Assembly (NCBI GenBank): GCA_030544235.1
Contig: CM060477.1
Location: 21,659,934-21,723,933, forward strand
Origin: Lepturacanthus savala
Taxonomy: Eukaryota > Chordata > Actinopteri > Scombriformes > Trichiuridae
Length of the DNA stretch: 64,000 nucleotides
Reading direction: 5' to 3'
The position numbers were made by a program, and so were the translations under genes. The notes beneath the pieces are model-generated. The model did not search any database, was not told where the DNA came from, and was given only the letters and a program-made list of their open reading frames with translations. Shown one piece after another: positions 40,301 through 49,127 of this stretch (position 1 is the stretch's first letter; each line of letters starts with the position of its first letter).

Positions 40301-41582
40301 TCCGAAACTGAAAATCATATCAAAACGGCACCAATTCCTACCCCCCAGGTAAGAATTTAGGGTTAGGGTTAGGGTTAGGGTTAAGCTAGGGTTAGGGTTA
40401 GGCTCAGCGTTAGGGTATAGGGAACGAAACTGCCAGGTATACCTCGCCCGATGATTTTGAAGGTGGTAGAGCTCCGAAACTGAAAATCATATCAAAACGG
40501 CACCAATTCCTACCCCCCCAGGTAAGAATTTAGGGTTAGGGTTAGGGTTAGGGTTAAGCTAGGGTTAGGGTTAGGCTCAGCGTTAGGGTATAGGGAACGA
40601 AACTGCCAGGTATACCTCGCCCGATGATTTTGAAGGTGGTAGAGCTCCGAAACTGAAAATCATATCAAAACGGCACCAATTCCTACCCCCCAGGTAAGAA
40701 TTTAGGGTTAGGGTTAGGGTTAGGGTTAGCGTTAAGCTAGGGTTAGGGTTAGGCTCAGCGTTAGGGTATAGGGAACGAAACTGCCAGGTATACCTCGCCC
40801 GATGATTTTGAAGGTGGTAGAGCTCCGAAACTGAAAATCATATCAAAACGGCACCAATTCCTACCCCCCAGGTAAGAATTTAGGGTTAGGGTTAGGGTTA
40901 GGCTAGGGTTAGGGTTAGGCTCAGCGTTAGGGTATAGGGAACGAAACTGCCAGGTATACCTCGCCCGATGATTTTGAAGGTGGTAGAGCTCCGAAACTGA
41001 AAATCATATCAAAACGGCACCAATTCCTACCCCCCCAGGTAAGAATTTAGGGTTAGGGTTAGGGTTAAGCTAGGGTTAGGGTTAGGGTTAGGCTCAGCGT
41101 TAGGGTATAGGGAACGAAACTGCCAGGTATACCTCGCCCGATGATTTTGAAGGTGGTAGAGCTCCGAAACTGAAAATCATATCAAAACGGCACCAATTCC
41201 TACCCCCCCAGGTAAGAATTTAGGGTTAGGGTTCGGGTTAGGGTTAAGCTAGGGTTAGGGTTAGGCTCAGCGTTAGGGTATAGGGAACGAAACTGCCAGG
41301 TATACCTCGCCCGATGATTTTGAAGGTGGTAGAGCTCCGAAACTGAAAATCATATCAAAACGGCACCAATTCCTACCCCCCCAGGTAAGAATTTAGGGTT
41401 AGGGTTAGGGTTAGGCTAGGGTTAGGGTTAGGCTCAGCGTTAGGGTATAGGGAACGAAACTGCCAGGTATACCTCGCCCGATGATTTTGAAGGTGGTAGA
41501 GCTCCGAAACTGAAAATCATATCAAAACGGCACCAATTCCTACCCCCCCAGGTAAGAATTTAGGGTTAGGGTTAGGGTTAAG
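37331..41582 (+). repeat. Segment 10: right-type copy running into a left-type block
   Basis: Linkers: 3g 4a 5g 3g 3g 3a 3c 3g 3aL 3g 3tL 3tL 3g 3g 4a 3a 4a 4a 4a 4c 3g 3aL 4a 3g 3aL(CTACGG). Up to about 38.2 kb it follows 32.7-33.6 kb (offset 4,598). About 38.3-40.0 kb follows 34.2-35.9 kb (offset 4,092; CGACACC at 38793, AAGTTT at 39185 and 39358). At about 40.05 kb it switches to left-type monomers matching 22.5 kb onward (offset 17,577). A-to-C at 41234 (TTCGGG) is single-copy. Confidence 0.86.
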
Positions 41583-44500
41583 CTACGGTTAGGGTTAGGG
41601 TTAGGCTCAGCGTTAGGGTATAGGGAACGAAACTGCCAGGTATACCTCGCCCGATGATTTTGAAGGTGGTAGAGCTCCAAAACTGAAAATCATATCAAAA
41701 CGGCACCAATTCCTACCCCCCCAGGTAAGAATTTAGGGTTAGGGTTAGGGTTAGGGTTAAGCTAGGGTTAGGGTTAGGCTCAGCGTTAGGGTATAGGGAA
41801 TGAAACTGCCAGGTATACCTCGCCCGATGATTTTGAAGGTGGTAGAGCTCCGAAACTGAAAATCATATCAAAACGGCACCAATTCCTACCCCCCCAGGTA
41901 AGAATTTAGGGTTAGGGTTAGGGTTAAGCTAGGGTTAGGGTTAGGGTTAGGCTCAGCGTTAGGGTATAGGGAACGAAACTGCCAGGTATACCTCGCCCGA
42001 TGATTTTGAAGGTGGTAGAGCTCCGAAACTGAAAATCATATCAAAACGGCACCAATTCCTACCCCCCCAGGTAAGAATTTAGGGTTAGGGTTAGGGTTAA
42101 GCTAGGGTTAGGGTTAGGCTCAGCGTTAGGGTATAGGGAACGAAACTGCCAGGTATACCTCGCCCGATGATTTTGAAGGTGGTAGAGCTCCGAAACTGAA
42201 AATCATATCAAAACGGCACCAATTCCTACCCCCCCAGGTAAGAATTTAGGGTTAGGGTTAGGGTTAAGCTAGGGTTAGGGTTAGGCTCAGCGTTAGGGTA
42301 TAGGGAACGAAACTGCCAGGTATACCTCGCCCGATGATTTTGAAGGTGGTAGAGCTCCGAAACTGAAAATCATATCAAAACGGCACCAATTCCTACCCCC
42401 CCAGGTAAGAATTTAGGGTTAGGGTTAGGGTTAGCGTTAAGCTAGGGTTAGGGTTAGGCTCAGCGTTAGGGTATAGGGAACGAAACTGCCAGGTATACCT
42501 CGCCCGATGATTTTGAAGGTGGTAGAGCTCCGAAACTGAAAATCATATCAAAACGGCACCAATTCCTACCCCCCCAGGTAAGAATTTAGGGTTAGGGTTA
42601 GGGTTAGGGTTAAGCTAGGGTTAGGGTTAGGCTAGGGTTAGGGTTAGGCTCAGCGTTAGGGTATAGGGAATGAAACTGCCACGTATACCTCGCCCGATGA
42701 TTTTGAAGGTGGTAGAGCTCCGAAACTGAAAATCATATCAAAACGGCACCAATTCCTACCCCCCCAGGTAAGAATTTAGGGTTAGGGTTAGGGTTAGGGT
42801 TAAGCTAGGGTTAGGGTTAGGCTCAGCGTTAGGGTATAGGGAACGAAACTGCCAGGTATACCTCGCCCGATGATTTTGAAGGTGGTAGAGCTCCGAAACT
42901 GAAAATCATATCAAAACGGCACCAATTCCTACCCCCCCAGGTAAGAATTTAGGGTTAGGGTTAGGGTTAAGCTAGGGTTAGGGTTAGGCTCAGCGTTAGG
43001 GTATAGGGAATGAAACTGCCACGTATACCTCGCCCGATGATTTTGAAGGTGGTAGAGCTCCGAAACTGAAAATCATATCAAAACGGCACCAATTCCTACC
43101 CCCCCAGGTAAGAATTTAGGGTTAGGGTTAGGGTTAGGGTTAAGCTAGGGTTAGGGTTAGGCTCAGCGTTAGGGTATAGGGAACGAAACTGCCAGGTATA
43201 CCTCGCCCGATGATTTTGAAGGTGGTAGAGCTCCGAAACTGAAAATCATATCAAAACGGCACCAATTCCTACCCCCCAGGTAAGAATTTAGGGTTAGGGT
43301 TAGGGTTAGGGTTAAGCTAGGGTTAGGGTTAGGCTCAGCGTTAGGGTATAGGGAACGAAACTGCCAGGTATACCTCGCCCGATGATTTTGAAGGTGGTAG
43401 AGCTCCGAAACTGAAAATCATATCAAAACGGCACCAATTCCTACCCCCCCAGGTAAGAATTTAGGGTTAGGGTTAGGGTTAGGGTTAAGCTAGGGTTAGG
43501 GTTAGGCTCAGCGTTAGGGTATAGGGAACGAAACTGCCAGGTATACCTCGCCCGATGATTTTGAAGGTGGTAGAGCTCCGAAACTGAAAATCATATCAAA
43601 ACGGCACCAATTCCTACCCCCCAGGTAAGAATTTAGGGTTAGGGTTAGGGTTAAGCTAGGGTTAGGGTTAGGGTTAGGCTCAGCGTTAGGGTATAGGGAA
43701 CGAAACTGCCAGGTATACCTCGCCCGATGATTTTGAAGGTGGTAGAGCTCCGAAACTGAAAATCATATCAAAACGGCACCAATTCCTACCCCCCCAGGTA
43801 AGAATTTAGGGTTAGGGTTAGGGTTAGGGTTAAGCTAGGGTTAGGGTTAGGCTCAGCGTTAGGGTATAGGGAACGAAACTGCCAGGTATACCTCGCCCGA
43901 TGATTTTGAAGGTGGTAGAGCTCCGAAACTGAAAATCATATCAAAACGGCACCAATTCCTACCCCCCCAGGTAAGAATTTAGGGTTAGGGTTAGGGTTAG
44001 GCTAGGGTTAGGGTTAGGCTCAGCGTTAGGGTATAGGGAACGAAACTGCCAGGTATACCTCGCCCGATGATTTTGAAGGTGGTAGAGCTCCGAAACTGAA
44101 AATCATATCAAAACGGCACCAATTCCTACCCCCCCAGGTAAGAATTTAGGGTTAGGGTTAGGGTTAGGGTTAGGGTTAAGCTAGGGTTAGGGTTAGGCTC
44201 AGCGTTAGGGTATAGGGAACGAAACTGCCAGGTATACCTCGCCCGATGATTTTGAAGGTGGTAGAGCTCCGAAACTGAAAATCATATCAAAACGGCACCA
44301 ATTCCTACCCCCCCAGGTAAGAATTTAGGGTTAGGGTTAGGGTTAAGCTAGGGTTAGGGTCAGGCTCAGCGTTAGGGTATAGGGAACGAAACTGCCAGGT
44401 ATACCTCGCCCGATGATTTTGAAGGTGGTAGAGCTCCGAAACTGAAAATCATATCAAAACGGCACCAATTCCAACCCCCCCAGGTAAGAATTTAGGGTTA

Positions 44501-47500
44501 GGGTTAGGGTTAGGGTTAAGCTAGGGTTAGGGTTAGGCTCAGCGTTAGGGTATAGGGAACGGAACTGCCAGGTATACCTCGCCCGATGATTTTGAAGGTG
44601 GTAGAGCTCCGAAACTGAAAATCATATCAAAACGGCACCAATTCCTACCCCCCCAGGTAAGAATTTAGGGTTAGGGTTAGGGTTAGGCTAGGGTTAGGGT
44701 TAGGCTCAGCGTTAGGGTATAGGGAATGAAACTGCCAGGTATACCTCGCCCGATGATTTTGAAGGTGGTAGAGCTCCGAAACTGAAAATCATATCAAAAC
44801 GGCACCAATTCCTACCCCCCCAGGTAAGAATTTAGGGTTAGGGTTAGGGTTAGGCTAGGGTTAGGGTTAGGCTCAGCGTTAGGGTATAGGGAACGAAACT
44901 GCCAGGTATACCTCGCCCGATGATTTTGAAGGTGGTAGAGCTCCGAAACTGAAAATCATATCAAAACGGCACCAATTCCTACCCCCCCAGGTAAGAATTT
45001 AGGGTTAGGGTTAGGGTTAGGGTTAAGCTAGGGTTAGGGTTAGGCTCAGCGTTAGGGTATAGGGAACGGAACTGCCAGGTATACCTCGCCCGATGATTTT
45101 GAAGGTGGTAGAGCTCCGAAACTGAAAATCATATCAAAACGGCACCAATTCCTACCCCCCCAGGTAAGAATTTAGGGTTAGGGTTAGGGTTAGGCTAGGG
45201 TTAGGGTTAGGCTCAGCGTTAGGGTATAGGGAATGAAACTGCCAGGTATACCTCGCCCGATGATTTTGAAGGTGGTAGAGCTCCGAAACTGAAAATCATA
45301 TCAAAACGGCACCAATTCCTACCCCCCCAGGTAAGAATTTAGGGTTAGGGTTAGGGTTAGGGTTAGGGTTAAGCTAGGGTTAGGGTTAGGCTCAGCGTTA
45401 GGGTATAGGGAACGAAACTGCCAGGTATACCTCGCCCGATGATTTTGAAGGTGGTAGAGCTCCGAAACTGAAAATCATATCAAAACGGCACCAATTCCTA
45501 CCCCCCCAGGTAAGAATTTAGGGTTAGGGTTAGGGTTAAGCTAGGGTTAGGGTTAGGCTCAGCGTTAGGGTATAGGGAACGAAACTGCCAGGTATGCCTC
45601 GCCCGATGATTTTGAAGGTGGTAGAGCTCCGAAACTGAAAATCATATCAAAACGGCACCAATTCCTACCCCCCCAGGTAAGAATTTAGGGTTAGGGTTAG
45701 GGTTAGGGTTAAGCTAGGGTTAGGGTTAGGCTCAGCGTTAGGGTATAGGGAACGGAACTGCCAGGTATACCTCGCCCGATGATTTTGAAGGTGGTAGAGC
45801 TCCGAAACTGAAAATCATATCAAAACGGCACCAATTCCTACCCCCCCAGGTAAGAATTTAGGGTTAGGGTTAGGGTTAGGGTTAAGCTAGGGTTAGGGTT
45901 AGGCTCAGCGTTAGGGTATAGGGAACGAAACTGCCAGGTATACCTCGCCCGATGATTTTGAAGGTGGTAGAGCTCCGAAACTGAAAATCATATCAAAACG
46001 GCACCAATTCCTACCCCCCCAGGTAAGAATTTAGGGTTAGGGTTAGGGTTAGGGTTAGGCTAGGGTTAGGGTTAGGCTCAGCGTTAGGGTATAGGGAATG
46101 AAACTGCCAGGTATACCTCGCCCGATGATTTTGAAGGTGGTAGAGCTCCGAAACTGAAAATCATATCAAAACGGCACCAATTCCTACCCCCCCAGGTAAG
46201 AATTTAGGGTTAGGGTTAGGGTTAGGCTAGGGTTAGGGTTAGGCTCAGCGTTAGGGTATAGGGAATGAAACTGCCAGGTATACCTCGCCCGATGATTTTG
46301 AAGGTGGTAGAGCTCCGAAACTGAAAATCATATCAAAACGGCACCAATTCCTACCCCCCCAGGTAAGAATTTAGGGTTAGGGTTAGGGTTAGGCTAGGGT
46401 TAGGGTTAGGCTCAGCGTTAGGGTATAGGGAACGAAACTGCCAGGTATACCTCGCCCGATGATTTTGAAGGTGGTAGAGCTCCGAAACTGAAAATCATAT
46501 CAAAACGGCACCAATTCCTACCCCCCCAGGTAAGAATTTAGGGTTAGGGTTAGGGTTAGGCTAGGGTTAGGGTTAGGCTCAGCGTTAGGGTATAGGGAAT
46601 GAAACTGCCAGGTATACCTCGCCCGATGATTTTGAAGGTGGTAGAGCTCCGAAACTGAAAATCATATCAAAACGGCACCAATTCCTACCCCCCCAGGTAA
46701 GAATTTAGGGTTAGGGTTAGGGTTAGGCTAGGGTTAGGGTTAGGCTCAGCGTTAGGGTATAGGGAATGAAACTGCCAGGTATACCTCGCCCGATGATTTT
46801 GAAGGTGGTAGAGCTCCGAAACTGAAAATCATATCAAAACGGCACCAATTCCTACCCCCCCAGGTAAGAATTTAGGGTTAGGGTTAGGGTTAGGGTTAAG
46901 CTAGGGTTAGGGTTAGGCTCAGCGTTAGGGTATAGGGAACGAAACTGCCAGGTATACCTCGCCCGATGATTTTGAAGGTGGTAGAGCTCCGAAACTGAAA
47001 ATCATATCAAAACGGCACCAATTCCTACCCCCCCAGGTAAGAATTTAGGGTTAGGGTTAGGGTTAAGCTAGGGTTAGGGTCAGGCTCAGCGTTAGGGTAT
47101 AGGGAACGAAACTGCCAGGTATACCTCGCCCGATGATTTTGAAGGTGGTAGAGCTCCGAAACTGAAAATCATATCAAAACGGCACCAATTCCTACCCCCC
47201 CAGGTAAGAATTTAGGGTTAGGGTTAGGGTTAGGGTTAAGCTAGGGTTAGGGTTAGGCTCAGCGTTAGGGTATAGGGAACGGAACTGCCAGGTATACCTC
47301 GCCCGATGATTTTGAAGGTGGTAGAGCTCCGAAACTGAAAATCATATCAAAACGGCACCAATTCCTACCCCCCCAGGTAAGAATTTAGGGTTAGGGTTAG
47401 GGTTAGGCTAGGGTTAGGGTTAGGCTCAGCGTTAGGGTATAGGGAACGAAACTGCCAGGTATACCTCGCCCGATGATTTTGAAGGTGGTAGAGCTCCGAA

Positions 47501-48603
47501 ACTGAAAATCATATCAAAACGGCACCAATTCCTACCCCCCCAGGTAAGAATTTAGGGTTAGGGTTAGGGTTAGGGTTAAGCTAGGGTTAGGGTTAGGCTC
47601 AGCGTTAGGGTATAGGGAACGGAACTGCCAGGTATACCTCGCCCGATGATTTTGAAGGTGGTAGAGCTCCGAAACTGAAAATCATATCAAAACGGCACCA
47701 ATTCCTACCCCCCCAGGTAAGAATTTAGGGTTAGGGTTAGGGTTAGGCTAGGGTTAGGGTTAGGCTCAGCGTTAGGGTATAGGGAATGAAACTGCCACGT
47801 ATACCTCGCCCGATGATTTTGAAGGTGGTAGAGCTCCGAAACTGAAAATCATATCAAAACGGCACCAATTCCTACCCCCCCAGGTAAGAATTTAGGGTTA
47901 GGGTTAGGGTTAGGGTTAAGCTAGGGTTAGGGTTAGGCTCAGCGTTAGGGTATAGGGAACGAAACTGCCAGGTATACCTCGCCCGATGATTTTGAAGGTG
48001 GTAGAGCTCCGAAACTGAAAATCATATCAAAACGGCACCAATTCCTACCCCCCCAGGTAAGAATTTAGGGTTAGGGTTAGGGTTAAGCTAGGGTTAGGGT
48101 TAGGCTCAGCGTTAGGGTATAGGGAATGAAACTGCCACGTATACCTCGCCCGATGATTTTGAAGGTGGTAGAGCTCCGAAACTGAAAATCATATCAAAAC
48201 GGCACCAATTCCTACCCCCCCAGGTAAGAATTTAGGGTTAGGGTTAGGGTTAGGGTTAAGCTAGGGTTAGGGTTAGGCTCAGCGTTAGGGTATAGGGAAC
48301 GAAACTGCCAGGTATACCTCGCCCGATGATTTTGAAGGTGGTAGAGCTCCGAAACTGAAAATCATATCAAAACGGCACCAATTCCTACCCCCCAGGTAAG
48401 AATTTAGGGTTAGGGTTAGGGTTAGGGTTAAGCTAGGGTTAGGGTTAGGCTCAGCGTTAGGGTATAGGGAACGAAACTGCCAGGTATACCTCGCCCGATG
48501 ATTTTGAAGGTGGTAGAGCTCCAAAACTGAAAATCATATCAAAACGGCACCAATTCCTACCCCCCCAGGTAAGAATTTAGGGTTAGGGTTAGGGTTAGGG
48601 TTA
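41583..48603 (+). repeat. Segment 11: left-type block, right-type block, chimeric end
   Basis: Linkers: 4a 3aL 3a 3a 3c composite 4a 3a 4a 4a 4a 3aL 4a 3g 5a 3a(gtcagg) 4a 3g 3g 4a 3g 5a 3a 4a 4a 4g 3g 3g 3g 3g 4a 3a(gtcagg) 4a 3g 4a 3g 4a 3a 4a 4a 4a(ATGCT). The first 2.1 kb copies 24.5-26.6 kb (offset 17,071). From 44.3 to 47.8 kb it copies 27.7-31.2 kb. From about 47.79 kb left-type T25/CACG monomers return. A 79-codon open stretch on the - strand at 48285-48524 is only satellite read in reverse and is not a gene. Confidence 0.86.
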
Positions 48604-48604
48604 T
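48430..48604 (+). repeat. Chimeric monomer at a block junction
   Basis: This monomer carries G76A (48523), which in the five other cases follows a CTACGG (or GGTACGG) linker with an extra hexamer. Here the preceding linker is an ordinary six-C 4a, yet everything after it follows the 41.68-kb copy at offset 6,844. The exchange point must lie between about 48430 and 48523. The next linker has a single-copy ATGCT junction (A-to-T at 48604). Confidence 0.8.
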
Positions 48605-48994
48605 GCTAGGGTTAGGGTTAGGCTCAGCGTTAGGGTATAGGGAATGAAACTGCCAGGTATACCTCGCCCGATGATTTTGAAGGTGGTAGAGCTCCGAAAC
48701 TGAAAATCATATCAAAACGGCACCAATTCCTACCCCCCCAGGTAAGAATTTAGGGTTAGGGTTAGGGTTAAGCTAGGGTTAGGGTTAGGGTTAGGCTCAG
48801 CGTTAGGGTATAGGGAACGAAACTGCCAGGTATACCTCGCCCGATGATTTTGAAGGTGGTAGAGCTCCGAAACTGAAAATCATATCAAAACGGCACCAAT
48901 TCCTACCCCCCCAGGTAAGAATTTAGGGTTAGGGTTAGGGTTAAGCTAGGGTTAGGGTTAGGCTCAGCGTTAGGGTATAGGGAACGAAACTGCC

Positions 48995-49004
48995 AGGTAT
49001 ACCT
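48995..49004. other. 10-bp perfect palindrome AGGTATACCT in the core
   Basis: Core positions 35-44 read AGGTATACCT, identical to its reverse complement. It is present in most monomers. Four independent substitutions in the array fall inside it: G36C (ccaCgta, frequent), A41G (tatGcc, for example 29031), T40C (7763) and C42A (62665). It could be a dimeric protein site or simply a chance palindrome; no binding protein can be named from sequence. Confidence 0.8.
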
Positions 49005-49010
49005 CGCCCG

Positions 49011-49050
49011 ATGATTTTGAAGGTGGTAGAGCTCCGAAACTGAAAATCAT
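49011..49050. other. 8-bp inverted repeat with 24-nt loop
   Basis: ATGATTTT at core 51-58 and AAAATCAT at core 83-90 are exact reverse complements separated by 24 nt. The loop contains the 6-bp palindrome GAGCTC (core 69-74). The arms are conserved in nearly all monomers; a single T-to-A at 29393 breaks one arm. A stem this AT-rich is weak, so a structural role is uncertain. Confidence 0.65.
49036..49045. promoter_or_regulatory. ISRE-like motif GAAACTGAAA
   Basis: Core 76-85 matches GAAANNGAAA, the core of vertebrate interferon-stimulated response elements bound by IRF proteins. It is present in almost every monomer and is damaged in the six monomers carrying G76A (14329, 19818, 24608, 27188, 41679, 48523). 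One chance match amplified with the satellite is the simplest explanation; host taxon and binding are unknown. Confidence 0.25.
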
Positions 49051-49064
49051 ATCAAAACGGCACC

Positions 49065-49090
49065 AATTCCTACCCCCCCAGGTAAGAATT
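49065..49090. other. 10-bp hairpin around the C run
   Basis: AATTCCTACC (core 105-114) and GGTAAGAATT (core 121-130) are inverted repeats with one mismatch, around a 6-nt loop CCCCCA (5 nt in six-C monomers). On the - strand the mismatch becomes a T/G pair, so a transcript of the C-rich telomeric strand could pair all ten positions with one G-U wobble, leaving a G-rich loop. The length polymorphism of the C run lies in the loop and leaves the arms intact. Confidence 0.7.
49067..49087 (+). other. Splice-site-like element (pyrimidine tract, CAG|GTAAGA)
   Basis: TTCCTA plus seven C and AG runs directly into GTAAGA, with the junction between 49081 and 49082. The left side resembles a 3' splice site (pyrimidine tract and CAG) and the right side a strong 5' splice site (CAG|GTAAGA). 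This juxtaposition is the layout of recursive splice sites in long introns. CTGAA about 38 nt upstream (core 80-84) could act as a weak branch point. It matters only if the + strand, the same sense as TERRA telomeric RNA, is transcribed by RNA polymerase II. Chance origin in a satellite is quite possible. Confidence 0.35.
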
Positions 49091-49091
49091 T

Positions 49092-49127
49092 AGGGTTAGG
49101 GTTAGGGTTAAGCTAGGGTTAGGGTTA
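49092..49127 (+). repeat. Telomere-like linker of the reference monomer
   Basis: Three AGGGTT hexamers, the junction AAGCT, then AGGGTTAGGGTTA. The stretch holds five GGG tracts, with two more in the first bases of the next core, so each monomer has enough G-tracts on the + strand for an intramolecular G-quadruplex. It also holds several copies of TTAGGGTTA, the duplex site bound by TRF-type telomere proteins in vertebrates (family knowledge; binding here is inferred). Across the array the hexamer count before the junction is usually 3 or 4, with extremes of 2 and 6, and the junction is AAGCT, AGGCT or AGCGTTAAGCT. Confidence 0.93.

Larger units (their letters stand above)
48961..49127 (+). 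repeat. Reference monomer (167 bp, type 3a)
   Basis: This is a clean example of the commonest monomer, used here to place internal elements. The core is 48961-49091 and the linker 49092-49127; the next GGCTCAGCG starts at 49128. Core bases 1-22 are themselves degenerate telomere DNA (AGCGTTAGGGTATAGGG), so the non-telomeric part is nearer 105 bp. The word CGAAACTG occurs twice in the core (positions 25-32 and 75-82), 50 bp apart. Core variants seen elsewhere in the array are: 5 (C/A), 8 (C/T), 25 (C/T), 27 (A/G/T), 36 (G/C), 40 (T/C), 41 (A/G), 42 (C/A), 56 (T/A), 76 (G/A), 94 (A/T), 96 (A/G), 100 (G/A), 111 (T/A), and length or single-base changes in the C run at 113-119. Confidence 0.95.

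Noticed and set aside
22440..43670. Near-identical distant blocks as pure assembly artefact
   Set aside because: Copies differ by whole-monomer indels (506 bp), hexamer counts and single-copy substitutions, which argues for real duplication. Misassembly cannot be excluded without reads.
48285..48524. A 79-codon open stretch on the - strand
   Set aside because: It is two satellite monomers read backwards. It opens only because G76A at 48523 makes a TTG start and the adjacent six-C monomer shifts the frame; the peptide includes PN/LT dipeptides from telomere hexamers. Nothing resembles a protein family.
49021..49034. tRNA-like D-arm (GGTGGTAGAGC), hinting at a tRNA-derived SINE
   Set aside because: About eleven bases resemble a tRNA D-arm, but the start of the A box does not fit and no B box (GGTTCRANNCC) follows, so there is no supported Pol III promoter or SINE.
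49063..49067. CCAAT box in the core
   Set aside because: CCAAT is present in most monomers but is only five bases, with no TATA box or other promoter context nearby.
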